In this document: positions 42,294 to 51,050 of the stretch, piece by piece | Layout of the letters: every line of letters begins with the position of its first letter | How positions within the stretch are numbered: position 1 is the stretch's first letter | Assembly: GCF_004791585.1 (NCBI RefSeq) | Contig: NZ_SRUU01000013.1 | Span: forward strand, 115,593-179,592 | Length of the DNA: 64,000 nt | From: Mesorhizobium sp. M1C.F.Ca.ET.210.01.1.1 | Lineage (GTDB): Bacteria; Pseudomonadota; Alphaproteobacteria; Rhizobiales; Rhizobiaceae | Reading direction: 5' to 3' | Made by a program: the position numbers and the translations under genes | The notes under the pieces: model-generated | What the model was told of the DNA's origin: nothing | What the model saw: the letters and a program-made list of their open reading frames with translations, nothing else | Database searches by the model: none

Positions 42294-43157
42294 ATGAGCA
42301 GCGAGCATATCGACGAAATCTCGGGCATCGCGACAACAGGCCACGAGTGGGACGGGATCAAGGAGCTCAACAACCCGCTGCCCCGGTGGTGGGTGATCAC
42401 CTTTTACGTCACCATCGCCTGGGCGATCGCCTATACGATCGCCTATCCCGCCTGGCCGATGCTGAGTTCCGCCACCAGGGGCGTCCTGGGCTTCTCCAGC
42501 CGCGACGACGTCAAGAACGAAATGGCCGCGGCGGAAGCCGGCAAGGCCAAATATGTGGCGGCAATACAATCCAAGACCGTTTCCGAAATCGCTTCGGACG
42601 ACGCGCTGCGCGAGTTCGCCGTCTCGGCCGGCGGCGCGGCGTTCAAGGTCAATTGCGTGCAATGCCACGGATCCGGCGCACAAGGGTCGAAAGGGTTTCC
42701 GAACCTCAACGATGATGATTGGCTTTGGGGTGGCACGACTGACCAGATCCAGCAGACGATCACGCACGGCATCCGCTTTACCGCCGACCCCGATACCCGC
42801 CAGTCGGAAATGACGGCCTTCGCGGATGTGCTCCAGCCGGGGCAGATCGCCCAGGTCAGCGCTTTCGTCGCCAGCCTGTCGGGGCCGGTGAAAGACAAGA
42901 GCTTGATCGAGCCCGGCGCGAAGGTCTTCGCGGACAACTGCGCCGCCTGCCACGGCGCGAACGCAAAGGGCAACAGGGAGCTCGGCGCTCCCGATCTCAC
43001 CGATGCGATTTGGCTCTACGGCTCCGGGGAAGCGGCAATCGCCTCTCAGGTGAAAGCCCCGAAGAATGGGGTGATGCCCGCCTGGGTCGGCCGCCTCGGC
43101 GAGACGACGGTCAAGGAACTGGCGGTCTATGTCCATTCGCTTGGCGGCGGAGAATAG
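42294..43157 (+). CDS. fixP: cbb3 oxidase subunit III, dihaem cytochrome c
   Basis: The 287-residue product has a membrane helix near residues 35-55 (WWVITFYVTIAWAIAYTIAYP) and two haem motifs, CVQCH near 121 and CAACH near 217, each in a class I cytochrome fold with a later Met. The N-terminal TTGHEWDGIKELNNPLPRWW is characteristic of CcoP. It receives electrons from the bc1 complex or a soluble cytochrome. It is the last gene of the operon, and a strong terminator follows. Confidence 0.96.
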   Translation: MSSEHIDEISGIATTGHEWDGIKELNNPLPRWWVITFYVTIAWAIAYTIAYPAWPMLSSATRGVLGFSSRDDVKNEMAAAEAGKAKYVAAIQSKTVSEIASDDALREFAVSAGGAAFKVNCVQCHGSGAQGSKGFPNLNDDDWLWGGTTDQIQQTITHGIRFTADPDTRQSEMTAFADVLQPGQIAQVSAFVASLSGPVKDKSLIEPGAKVFADNCAACHGANAKGNRELGAPDLTDAIWLYGSGEAAIASQVKAPKNGVMPAWVGRLGETTVKELAVYVHSLGGGE

Positions 43158-43197
43158 GAAGCGGGGCCTGTTCTCGACCCTTAGCCGTTCAAGCGAC

Positions 43198-43236
43198 GAG
43201 GCCCGGCGAGCTGCGCCGGGCCTCGATCTGTTTTTG
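43198..43236 (+). terminator. Rho-independent terminator after fixNOQP
   Basis: GAGGCCCGGCG (43198-43208) and CGCCGGGCCTC (43214-43224) form a perfect 11-base stem with a five-base loop, followed by GATCTGTTTTT. It lies between fixP and the promoter of fixG, so the two fix operons are separate transcripts. Confidence 0.85.
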
Positions 43237-43246
43237 GCAAGTGAAT

Positions 43247-43260
43247 TTGACCTGCATCAA
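43247..43260 (+). promoter_or_regulatory. Fnr/FixK box for fixGHIS
   Basis: TTGAC-CTGC-ATCAA, one mismatch. It predicts a start near 43295, about 38 bases before the GTG of fixG. Confidence 0.85.
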
Positions 43261-43332
43261 CGCGACACGGCGTGAGCGATTGCAAGACTGCCGGACAGAA
43301 GCGGTACGACTTCGCCGCGATTGGAGATCGTC

Positions 43333-44892
43333 GTGCTGGATCAAACGCAGGTAGAACGGCTCGAGGCCGAAGCGGTCAACTCCGCCAAGACGCGACAGCC
43401 ACTTTACGCTGCGCGCAAGAAGATCTTTCCGAAGCGCGCCTCCGGTCGTTTTCGACAGTTCAAATGGCTGGTGATGGCGATCACGCTGGGCATCTATTAC
43501 CTGACGCCGTGGTTGCGCTGGGACCGCGGGCCGTTCGCGCCCGACCAGGCTATCCTCATCGATCTGGCCAATCGCCGTTTCTATTTCTTCTTCGTCGAGA
43601 TCTGGCCGCAGGAATTCTACTACGTCGCAGGCCTTCTGATGATGGCAGGCGTCGGTCTTTTCCTGATCACGTCGACGGTTGGGCGAGCCTGGTGCGGCTA
43701 TACCTGCCCGCAGACGGTCTGGGTGGACCTGTTCCTGGTCGTGGAGCGCGCCATCGAAGGCGATCGCAATGCCCGCATCAAGCTGGACGCCGCTCCGTGG
43801 AGCGCCCGCAAGCTCTTCCTGCGTGCGTCCAAACATATCATCTGGCTTGTCATCGCGGTCGCCACCGGCGGCGCCTGGATCTTCTACTTCGCGGATGCAC
43901 CGACGCTGCTTTCCGAAGTCGTCACCGGCACGGCCGCTCCCGTTGCCTATGTCACCATCCTCGTCCTGACCGGCACAACCTACGTGTTCGGCGGGCTGAT
44001 GCGTGAGCAGGTCTGCACCTATATGTGCCCGTGGCCGCGCATACAGGCCGCCATGCTCGACGAGAATTCGCTGACCGTGACATACAACGATTGGCGTGGC
44101 GAGCCGCGTTCGCGGCATGCCAAGAAGGCCACCGCCGCCGGGCAATCGGTCGGCGACTGCGTCGACTGCAACGCCTGCGTCGCCGTCTGCCCGATGGGAA
44201 TCGACATTCGCGATGGGCAGCAGCTGGAGTGCATCACCTGCGCGCTCTGCATCGACGCCTGCGATGGCGTGATGGACAAGCTTGGCCGGGAGCGCGGGCT
44301 GATCTCCTACGCGACCTTGTCCGACTACAACGCCAACATGGCGCTGGCGACGGCGGGCGGCAGCGGGCCTGTGGATCCGGCGCTCGTCAGGACCGCGAGC
44401 GGCGCCTTTGTCGACGGGCTGGCGCATTTCCATCTGGGCAAGATCTTCCGCTTGCGCACCTACATCTATCTCGCCGTATGGTCGGCGATCGGGCTGGCGC
44501 TCCTCTATTCGCTGCTGACGCGCGAGCGGCTTGAGCTGAGTGTGCTGCACGACAGAAATCCGCAATTCGTGACACTCTCGGATGGGTCGATCCGCAACGG
44601 CTACACCGTCAAGCTGCTCAACATGATCCCTGAGCCGAGGACGATCGAGGTCACGCTTGAGGGTCTCGAAGGCGGCGAAATGAGCATCGTCGGCGTGGAC
44701 CAGCCGCCGAGCCGCTCCTTCGCCATTCCGGTCGAACCCGATCGGCTGAAGATGCTCAAGGTCTTCGTTCGCCAACCGGCGGATCGGATCAAGGACCCTG
44801 TGCAGAGTTTCGAATTCCGCATCCAGGACAAGGCGAGTGCCGAATCCGCCGAATATACCGCCAGTTTCAACGCGCCGGAGAACGGCAAATGA
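43333..44892 (+). CDS. fixG: cbb3 oxidase assembly protein, iron-sulfur membrane protein
   Basis: The 519-residue product has several N-terminal helices, CGYTCPQTVWVDLF and QVCTYMCPWPRIQ in membrane loops, and two 4Fe-4S ferredoxin-like motifs (CVDCNACVAVCPMGIDI and CITCALCIDACDGVMDK), then a C-terminal helix and a periplasmic Ig-like domain. This is FixG/CcoG, which acts in copper delivery to the oxidase, probably by reducing Cu(II). The GTG at 43333 is chosen because TTGGAGATCGTC precedes it; a TTG 12 bases upstream is possible. Its stop overlaps the fixH start. Confidence 0.93.
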   Translation: MLDQTQVERLEAEAVNSAKTRQPLYAARKKIFPKRASGRFRQFKWLVMAITLGIYYLTPWLRWDRGPFAPDQAILIDLANRRFYFFFVEIWPQEFYYVAGLLMMAGVGLFLITSTVGRAWCGYTCPQTVWVDLFLVVERAIEGDRNARIKLDAAPWSARKLFLRASKHIIWLVIAVATGGAWIFYFADAPTLLSEVVTGTAAPVAYVTILVLTGTTYVFGGLMREQVCTYMCPWPRIQAAMLDENSLTVTYNDWRGEPRSRHAKKATAAGQSVGDCVDCNACVAVCPMGIDIRDGQQLECITCALCIDACDGVMDKLGRERGLISYATLSDYNANMALATAGGSGPVDPALVRTASGAFVDGLAHFHLGKIFRLRTYIYLAVWSAIGLALLYSLLTRERLELSVLHDRNPQFVTLSDGSIRNGYTVKLLNMIPEPRTIEVTLEGLEGGEMSIVGVDQPPSRSFAIPVEPDRLKMLKVFVRQPADRIKDPVQSFEFRIQDKASAESAEYTASFNAPENGK

Positions 44893-45386
44893 ACACCCCT
44901 GCACACAAGCCGCGCGAGTTCACCGGCCGGCACATGCTGTTCTCCATCGTTGCCTTCTTCGCGGTCGTCATTGCCGTCAACCTGACGATGGCGACGTTCG
45001 CTCGCAGGAGCTGGACCGGCCTTGTCGTCGAAAACACCTATGTGGCAAGCCAGCAGTTCAACGAGAAGGCCCGCGAGGGCCGCGCGCAGGCCGCGCTTGG
45101 CTGGAAGAGCAGGCTGACGATTGCGTCCGGCGAGGTCCGTTATGGGCTGGCGGATGCTGCCGGCAAGCCCGTCGGCTTGCACGGCGTCCGTATGCTGTTC
45201 CGGCATCCCGCCTATGAGGCCGAAGACGAGGCCGTGGTCCTGGCGGCCGGCGCGGGCCAGGAATTCAGTGTGCGGCACACACCGAAGGATGGCGTCTGGA
45301 TCGTCGAAATCGACGCCGACGCCGGGCTTGCCGCGCCCTATCGCGACGTTCGCCGGATCGTGATCTCCAAGGGAGCGATGCAATGA
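44889..45386 (+). CDS. fixH: cbb3 oxidase assembly protein FixH
   Basis: The 165-residue product has one N-terminal membrane helix (LFSIVAFFAVVIAVNLTMATF) and a periplasmic domain with the RRSWTGLVVENTYVASQQFN segment of FixH. It is needed for oxidase assembly. ATGA overlaps couple it to fixG upstream and fixI downstream. Confidence 0.92.
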   Translation: MNTPAHKPREFTGRHMLFSIVAFFAVVIAVNLTMATFARRSWTGLVVENTYVASQQFNEKAREGRAQAALGWKSRLTIASGEVRYGLADAAGKPVGLHGVRMLFRHPAYEAEDEAVVLAAGAGQEFSVRHTPKDGVWIVEIDADAGLAAPYRDVRRIVISKGAMQ

Positions 45387-47668
45387 GCTGCTGCGCGCCT
45401 GGCGCCGAAATGGCGCTGGATGTCACCAGCGCGGCATCCGCGCTGCCATCCAGTGACGAAGTCAAGCTGGCCAGCCGCTCGTTGGGCGGCAGCCGTCAGA
45501 CCGATCTGTCGGTGCCTGCGGTCCATTGCGGTGGCTGTATCCAGGCGATCGAAGCCGCGCTCACCAAGCTTGAGAATGTTGAAACGGCCCGCGTCAATCT
45601 CTCGACGAAAAGAGTATCGGTCCGCTGGCACGGGGAGGACGTTCCTCCGTTTTTCGCGGTGCTCTCACGGCTGGGCTACCGGGCACATCTGTTCGACCCG
45701 GAAGCCCATGAGAGGGACAAGACGCTGTCGGAATTGATCCGCGCCGTCGCTGTCGCGGGCTTCGCCGCGGGCAACATCATGTTGCTTTCGGTGTCTGTCT
45801 GGTCCGGAGCCGAAGGGGCGACGCGGGACCTGTTTCACTGGATATCCGCCCTCATCGCCATCCCGGCGCTCGCCTTCGCCGGCGGGATCTACTTCCGCTC
45901 CGCGGCAAACGCGCTTCGCCATGGCCGGATGAACATGGATGTGCCGATCGCGGTCGGCGTTTCCCTTGCCTACGCGATGAGCCTTTATGAGACCATCAAT
46001 CATGGCGAGCACGCCTATTTCGATGCCTCGGTATCGCTGCTCTTCTTCCTGTTGATCGGCCGCACGCTAGACCACGTGATGCGGGAGCGGGCACGAACAG
46101 CCGTCAACGGCCTGTCAAGGCTGGCGGCGCGGGGTTCGGTTGTGCTGCGCGAGGACGGTACGCGCGAATACGTGCCCGCCGCCGAACTCATGCCCGGAAT
46201 GCGCCTGCTCATCGCGGCCGGAGAGCGGGTTCCGGTCGACGGCGATATACTCAACGGCAATTCCGACCTCGATTGCTCGATCGTCTCCGGCGAGAGCGCG
46301 CCAAAGGCAGTAGGCGCCGGGACCCATGTCCAGGCCGGCACGCTAAACCTCACGGGTCCGCTGACGATGCAGGCAACCGCCGCCGCGAAGGACTCCTTCC
46401 TGGCGGAAATGGTTCGGTTGATGGAAGCCGCCGAAGGCGGACGCTCGCGCTACCGGCGGATAGCCGACCGGGTGTCGGCGCTCTACGCGCCCGTCGTGCA
46501 TCTGGCGGCATTTGCAACGTTCCTCGGCTGGATGGCCGTATCCGGCGATTGGCACCGGGCGATGACCATCGCCATCGCCGTGCTTATCATCACGTGTCCC
46601 TGCGCGCTCGGCCTCGCGGTGCCGATCGTCCAGGTGGTCGCGGCCCGGCGCCTTTTCGAGGCCGGGGTCATGGTCAAGGACGGTTCGGCCATGGAACGCC
46701 TCGCCGCGATCGACACGGCCGTGTTCGACAAGACCGGGACGCTGACGTTCGGACAGCCGAGGCTCGTCAACGCATCCGCGATCGATCCGACCATGCTCGC
46801 GATGGCCGCCGACATCGCAGCGCATTCCCGCCACCCATTCTCAAAAGCCATTGCGGTCCACGGAGGTTTTTCCGGTCAACCCAAGCTTGACTCCGTGCGC
46901 GAGGAACCCGGCTTCGGCGTCGAAGCGCTCGCCGGTGGCGACACTTGGCGCCTTGGCCGACGCGGATGGGCCGGATGGAAGGCTCGCACCGGCGGCGAAG
47001 GCAAGATTGGCGGCTATGGCGGGACCGTGCTTTCGAGGAATGGCAGCATCGTCGCGTGCTTCGCCTTCGAGGATGCGACCCGACCGGATGCCAGGACAGC
47101 GATACGGCAGTTGAAGCAGGCCGGCGTGTCGGTCGACATGTTGTCCGGCGACACCGAAAAGGCCTGCGGCGAGGTTGCCGACACATTGGAAATCGAGAAT
47201 TTCGTGCCGGCGCTGCTGCCTTCGGGAAAGGTGGAGTGGATCGAGTCGCTGACGCGCGCGGGACACGAGGTGCTGATGGTGGGCGACGGTCTCAACGATA
47301 CGCCGGCGCTGAGAGCGGCTCATGTCTCGATCGCGCCTGCGACAGCGGCCGACATTGGCCGCAAGGCCGCGGACTTCGTTTTCCTGCGCGAAAGCCTTCT
47401 CGCGGTCCCTCTTGCCATCGATGTCTCGCGAAAGGCAGGCCGGCTCATTCGCCAAAACATCGCTATAGCGATCGTCTACAACGCCTTTGCCGTCCCGATC
47501 GCCATCCTTGGGCACGTCACACCGCTCATTGCCGCGATCGCAATGTCTGCGTCCTCGCTGATCGTGATCGCCAATGCGATGCGGCTGAGGGGCGCAACGA
47601 GGATGGCGCCGCCTCAACTCGGCATGCGCCAGCGTCGCGCCGACGTGGCCGGGATGGTCCAGCCATGA
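45383..47668 (+). CDS. fixI: Copper P-type ATPase for cbb3 assembly
   Basis: The 761-residue product has an N-terminal metal-binding domain (VPAVHCGGCIQAIEAAL), about eight membrane helices, the copper motif CPCALGLAVP, DKTGTLTFG with the phosphorylated Asp, and GDGLNDTPALRAAHVSIAP. It belongs to the slow copper exporters that load cbb3 oxidase rather than detoxify. An extra cysteine-rich start (MSCCAPGAEM) is typical of FixI. It overlaps fixH and fixS by four bases on each side. Confidence 0.95.
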   Translation: MSCCAPGAEMALDVTSAASALPSSDEVKLASRSLGGSRQTDLSVPAVHCGGCIQAIEAALTKLENVETARVNLSTKRVSVRWHGEDVPPFFAVLSRLGYRAHLFDPEAHERDKTLSELIRAVAVAGFAAGNIMLLSVSVWSGAEGATRDLFHWISALIAIPALAFAGGIYFRSAANALRHGRMNMDVPIAVGVSLAYAMSLYETINHGEHAYFDASVSLLFFLLIGRTLDHVMRERARTAVNGLSRLAARGSVVLREDGTREYVPAAELMPGMRLLIAAGERVPVDGDILNGNSDLDCSIVSGESAPKAVGAGTHVQAGTLNLTGPLTMQATAAAKDSFLAEMVRLMEAAEGGRSRYRRIADRVSALYAPVVHLAAFATFLGWMAVSGDWHRAMTIAIAVLIITCPCALGLAVPIVQVVAARRLFEAGVMVKDGSAMERLAAIDTAVFDKTGTLTFGQPRLVNASAIDPTMLAMAADIAAHSRHPFSKAIAVHGGFSGQPKLDSVREEPGFGVEALAGGDTWRLGRRGWAGWKARTGGEGKIGGYGGTVLSRNGSIVACFAFEDATRPDARTAIRQLKQAGVSVDMLSGDTEKACGEVADTLEIENFVPALLPSGKVEWIESLTRAGHEVLMVGDGLNDTPALRAAHVSIAPATAADIGRKAADFVFLRESLLAVPLAIDVSRKAGRLIRQNIAIAIVYNAFAVPIAILGHVTPLIAAIAMSASSLIVIANAMRLRGATRMAPPQLGMRQRRADVAGMVQP

Positions 47669-47835
47669 CCACCCTCGTCTATCTCATCCCGGTGGCGTTG
47701 TTTCTGGGGGCGCTGGGCCTATCAGGATTCCTATGGGCATTGCGAAGCGGCCAGTACGAGGATCTTGACGGTGCCGCGGAGCGGATACTGATCGAGCCCG
47801 ATGATCGAAGCGGCGATGGCTCGCGATCGAACTGA
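47665..47835 (+). CDS. fixS: cbb3 oxidase maturation protein FixS
   Basis: The 56-residue product (MTTLVYLIPVALFLGALGLS, then GFLWALRSGQYEDLDGAAERIL) has one membrane helix and the FLWALRSGQYEDLDG motif of FixS/CcoS. It is needed for cofactor insertion into the oxidase. It overlaps fixI by ATGA and ends the fixGHIS operon. Its last bases overlap a weak Fnr/FixK-like site that may serve the next gene. Confidence 0.93.
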   Translation: MTTLVYLIPVALFLGALGLSGFLWALRSGQYEDLDGAAERILIEPDDRSGDGSRSN

Positions 47836-47845
47836 CGCAGATCAA
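47832..47845 (+). promoter_or_regulatory. Weak Fnr/FixK-like site before the CBS-BON gene
   Basis: CTGAC-GCAG-ATCAA: the second half-site is perfect, the first has two mismatches. It overlaps the fixS stop codon and would put a transcript start about 18 bases before the gene at 47898. Confidence 0.4.
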
Positions 47846-47897
47846 AGCGCCGTCGTTCGCGGTGTTCCAAATAGCAGCCTGGACGCAGGAGATGCCG

Positions 47898-48593
47898 ATG
47901 CAAGCCCAGGCCATCATGACGACGCCGGTGATCTCGATCGATGTTTCGGCCTCGATCGCCGAAGCGGCCGATCTGATGCTGACCAGGAAAATCAGTTGCC
48001 TGCCGATCACGCGCGATGGCGCCATGGTCGGCATCATCAGCGAAGGCGATTTCTTGCGCCGCCAGGAGCTGGGCACGCAACGCACTCGTCCGCATTGGCT
48101 GGAATTCCTGGTCGGCCCCGGCAGGATCGCCAATGAATACGTTCGCGCCAACGCACGAAGAGTCGACGAGGTGATGACGACCGAGATCGTCTCTGCGCCA
48201 CCGGTTGCTACGCTCGCCGATATCGTCGAGCTGATGACCCGCCACGCCATCAAGAACGTGCCGATCGTCGAGGCCGGCAAGCCCGTCGGCATCATCACGC
48301 GCACGGACCTGCTGCGCGCCCTGCTTCGCATCCTGCCCCAATCAGGTGCGGCAACCGCCGACGACGAACTCATTCGCAAGGCCATCGTCGCCGAGCTGCA
48401 GGGCCAGGCATGGGGCGACGGCACATTGATCGGCGTGAGGGTCGACCAAGGCGTCGTCGAACTGAGCGGCGCCATTTTCGATGAGCGTCAGCGCCAGGCG
48501 GCGGTTGTCGCGGCGGAGAACGTCGAGGGGGTAAGGGAGGTCAAGGACAACCTCTTCTGCGCCGGGCCGTTGTCCATGGTGCTTGTGTCATAG
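47898..48593 (+). CDS. CBS-pair and BON domain protein
   Basis: The 231-residue product has two CBS motifs (IMTTPVISIDVSASIAEAADLMLTRKISCLPI and VMTTEIVSAPPVATLADIVELMTRHAIKNVPIVE) that usually bind adenine nucleotides, then a BON domain (DGTLIGVRVDQGVVELSGAIFDERQRQAAVVAAENVEGVREVKD). It is cytoplasmic and probably senses energy state; the target is unknown. The ATG at 47898 is preferred over 47892 because AGGAG then has normal spacing. It follows fixS closely and may be read with it. Its end forms a hairpin with the convergent gene. Confidence 0.85.
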   Translation: MQAQAIMTTPVISIDVSASIAEAADLMLTRKISCLPITRDGAMVGIISEGDFLRRQELGTQRTRPHWLEFLVGPGRIANEYVRANARRVDEVMTTEIVSAPPVATLADIVELMTRHAIKNVPIVEAGKPVGIITRTDLLRALLRILPQSGAATADDELIRKAIVAELQGQAWGDGTLIGVRVDQGVVELSGAIFDERQRQAAVVAAENVEGVREVKDNLFCAGPLSMVLVS

Positions 48594-48627
48594 GCACCCG
48601 GGGGCGAGAGAACTCAGCACGGGTGCC
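48593..48627. terminator. Bidirectional terminator hairpin
   Basis: GGCACCCG (48593-48600) and CGGGTGCC (48620-48627) form an eight-base stem between two convergent genes. No T run follows, so termination strength is uncertain. Confidence 0.5.
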
Positions 48628-48632
48628 ATCTG

Positions 48633-49328
48633 CTAGCCTGCCGTGCCGAACATCGCGCCAACACCGGCAGTCAGAGCCATTGCCAGAGCTCCCCAGAAGG
48701 TGACGCGAGCGGTGGCCTTCAGCACGTCGGCGCCGCCGGCCCTCGCGCCGATTGCGCCCAGCACCGCCAGGAACAGCAGCGATGCAATCGATACGACGAC
48801 GACGAGTCTTGAAGGCGACGAAAGCAGCACCATCGCCAGAGGCATGACCGCACCGACGGAGAACGCCGCTGCTGAAGCCAGCGCGGCGAGGATCGGCCGT
48901 GCTGCGGTCGTCTCGGAAATGCCCAACTCGTCGCGGGCGTGGGCGCCGAGCGCGTCCTTGGCCATCAGCTGATCCGCCACCTGCAGGGCCAGTCGCGGCT
49001 CGACTCCGCGATGAATATAGATTTGCGCGAGCTCGTGCCTCTCGAACTCGGGTTGGTTCGCTAGTTCCTTTCGCTCACGGGCGAGGTCTGCCTGCTCGGT
49101 ATCGGCCTGGGAACTGACGGATACATATTCGCCGGCGGCCATCGACATGGCACCCGCAACCAGACCCGCAATGCCCGCCACCAGGACGCTGGCGGTGTTT
49201 GCGTTGGCGGCTGCAACCCCAATGATCAAACTGGCAGTCGAAACGATACCGTCATTGGCGCCGAGCACCGCGGCTCGTAGCCAGCCAATGCGCGACACCA
49301 GATGGTTTTCAGTGTGAAGACGGCTCAT
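48633..49328 (-). CDS. VIT/CCC1-type membrane transporter (Fe/Mn)
   Basis: The 231-residue product has five membrane helices and the family motifs WLRAAVLGANDGIVSTASLIIGVA and GLVAGAMSMAAGEYVSVSSQADTE. A cytoplasmic metal-binding loop rich in Glu and His (ERKELANQPEFERHELAQIYIHRG) follows. Members move Fe(II) or Mn(II) out of the cytoplasm; relatives such as nodulin-21 act in plant nodules. An Fnr/FixK-type box lies about 68 bases upstream of the start, so it is likely induced at low oxygen, when ferrous iron rises. Confidence 0.88.
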   Translation of the reverse strand: MSRLHTENHLVSRIGWLRAAVLGANDGIVSTASLIIGVAAANANTASVLVAGIAGLVAGAMSMAAGEYVSVSSQADTEQADLARERKELANQPEFERHELAQIYIHRGVEPRLALQVADQLMAKDALGAHARDELGISETTAARPILAALASAAAFSVGAVMPLAMVLLSSPSRLVVVVSIASLLFLAVLGAIGARAGGADVLKATARVTFWGALAMALTAGVGAMFGTAG

Positions 49329-49389
49329 GATCCGAAGAATTGTCCAAAAAGCGCCTGACGCTCATTGCCCTTCGATCCGGGCAAATGCC

Positions 49390-49403
49390 TTGATCAAAGT
49401 CAA
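49390..49403 (-). promoter_or_regulatory. Fnr/FixK-type box for the VIT-type transporter
   Basis: TTGAT-CAAA-GTCAA, one mismatch. Toward the minus-strand gene it predicts a 27-base leader. The plus-strand FMN-binding gene begins 138 bases away and has its own palindrome at 49446. Confidence 0.7.
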
Positions 49404-49445
49404 TTGGCTGGTTCGCCTACCCGGCAATTTCCGCATGCCGTGGCG

Positions 49446-49465
49446 GCTGACAGCCAGTTGTCAGC
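49446..49465 (+). promoter_or_regulatory. Palindrome before the flavin electron-transfer operon
   Basis: GCTGACA-GCCAG-TTGTCAGC, an inverted repeat 76 bases upstream of the start at 49541. Its half-sites match those of the palindrome at 54924-54942 between the PepSY and small secreted protein genes, so the neighbouring response regulator is the likely binder. Confidence 0.6.
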
Positions 49466-49540
49466 TAGCACGTGAGATATTGCCCCAGCGCGCATGTAGC
49501 GGCTCGGCCGATGCATGCCTGAATCTGGGATGCAACGCTA

Positions 49541-50302
49541 ATGAAACAGATCGCCTTATCGCTCTTCGTGATCGCGTCGTCCGGGGCCTATGTCTGGAGT
49601 CAGGCTGGTAGTCCCCCCGCCGACGACCTGATCGATGTGCGGAGCCCCACCGGTGCCTCGGAGCAGAGCCTGTTGCCGCGGGTCGTCCCTCCGGCTCCGG
49701 CCTTTCCGGCTAGTGCACCGGCGGCGCGCTTACCCAACGCTCCCCGACAGAATGCGAGGCAGGAGCTGACGCAAGACAAGCCGGGCGAGTTCAAAACGGA
49801 CCCAGTTGCGGCTGCTGCGCCGAAGCCGGCGACGGCCGCCAACCCGCCGCCTCCGGCACCGAAGCGAAACCCCACGCTTGCAGCCGCAAGTGTCGAAATG
49901 CCGGAAGCACCTTCGTTTGCTGTGACACCGGCTGTTTATGTTCCGGTTCCGCAGCCACGGCCGGAATATTCTGAGGCACCCGCCCACGTCGTTCGCACCG
50001 GTGTGAAGCTTGCGGCTCACGGCTATGTCGACGGGGTCTACGCTGGACCTGCGGCCGACGCCTACTACGGCATCATCCAGCTTCAAGCGCTTGTTCAGGG
50101 CGGTCGTCTCACTGCGCTCAAGATACTGAGATACCCCAACGATCGCCGCACCTCTGTCAACATCAACCGGCAGGCGTTGCCCATGCTGCGCGACGAAGCC
50201 ATCGCCGCGCAAAGCGCGGATGTCGACATCATTTCGGGCGCGACCCTGACCAGCAAGGCCTTCATCCAGTCGCTGCGCGGTGCCCTGAGGAAGGCGTCGT
50301 AG
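49541..50302 (+). CDS. Exported FMN-binding domain protein with proline/alanine-rich linker
   Basis: The 253-residue product starts with a signal or anchor (MKQIALSLFVIASSGAYVWS). Residues about 25-145 are rich in Pro and Ala and probably unstructured. The C-terminal FMN_bind domain (GYVDGVYAGPAADAYYGIIQLQALVQGGRLTALKI) ends in DIISGAT, the site to which ApbE attaches FMN through Thr235. It lies outside the cytoplasm as an electron carrier. The ApbE gene follows after seven bases and the membrane reductase gene after that, so the three form one system. The long linker could span the periplasm. Confidence 0.85.
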   Translation: MKQIALSLFVIASSGAYVWSQAGSPPADDLIDVRSPTGASEQSLLPRVVPPAPAFPASAPAARLPNAPRQNARQELTQDKPGEFKTDPVAAAAPKPATAANPPPPAPKRNPTLAAASVEMPEAPSFAVTPAVYVPVPQPRPEYSEAPAHVVRTGVKLAAHGYVDGVYAGPAADAYYGIIQLQALVQGGRLTALKILRYPNDRRTSVNINRQALPMLRDEAIAAQSADVDIISGATLTSKAFIQSLRGALRKAS

Positions 50303-50309
50303 CAGTTCC

Positions 50310-51050
50310 ATGCGCGAAACCAGAATTCTGATGGGCATGCCCATCACTGTCGACCTGGGCGTCCCGGCAGGCGACCTTGTCGGCAAGGTCTTCGACTATT
50401 TCGACGGCGTCGACCGACGCTTCAGCACCTACCGGAAAGACAGCGAAATCTCGGCCATAAACCGGGGCGACGTTCCGGTGCGCGACTGGAGCGGCCAGAT
50501 GCGTGACGTGATGGCGCTTGCGGAACAAACAAGAAGAGAGACGGACGGGTATTTCGACATTCACAGGCCGGACGGCTCCCTCGATCCCTCCGGCATCGTC
50601 AAGGGCTGGGCCATCCGCAACGCGGCCGAAATCGTCCGTCAGGCCGGCGTCAGCGACTTCTTCATCGAGGCGGGCGGCGACATCCAGTCCTCCGGCAGGA
50701 ATGCTTCTGGTCGGGACTGGAGCGTCGGCATCCGCAATCCGTTCCACGCGGATGAGATCATCAAGGTGATCTATCCGCGAGGATGCGGCGTCGCCACCTC
50801 CGGCACATACGCGCGCGGGCTGCATATCTACAATCCTCGGGCAGCGCATGATCCGATCACCGACATCGTCAGCCTGACCGTCATAGGCTCTGATGTGCTC
50901 GAGGCCGATCGCTTCGCCACCGCGGCCTTTGCCATGGGCCGGGACGGCATCCTCTTTCTCGAGCAGACACAAGGGCTCGAGGGATATCTCGTCGATGGCA
51001 ACTGCCGTGCCACGCCGACAAGCGGCTTTGGAGCTTTCTGCCAACCATGA
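50310..51050 (+). CDS. apbE: FAD:protein FMN transferase
   Basis: The 246-residue product has the ApbE pattern: RETRILMGMPITVDLGVPAG, FDGVDRRFSTYRKDSEISAINRG, SLDPSGIVKGWAIRNAAE, EAGGDIQSSG and a C-terminal YLVDGN. The motif LDPSGIVKG replaces the common VDFGGIAKG. It moves FMN from FAD onto a Thr of target proteins; the obvious target is the FMN-binding protein encoded just upstream. No signal peptide was seen at this start, so it may act in the cytoplasm unless export is by another route. Its stop overlaps the next start by four bases. Confidence 0.9.
   Translation: MRETRILMGMPITVDLGVPAGDLVGKVFDYFDGVDRRFSTYRKDSEISAINRGDVPVRDWSGQMRDVMALAEQTRRETDGYFDIHRPDGSLDPSGIVKGWAIRNAAEIVRQAGVSDFFIEAGGDIQSSGRNASGRDWSVGIRNPFHADEIIKVIYPRGCGVATSGTYARGLHIYNPRAAHDPITDIVSLTVIGSDVLEADRFATAAFAMGRDGILFLEQTQGLEGYLVDGNCRATPTSGFGAFCQP

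Noticed and set aside
43189..44904. Minus-strand 571-codon frame opposite fixG
   Set aside because: Shadow of fixG, which has two ferredoxin motifs and fits its operon; the antisense product has no recognisable family.
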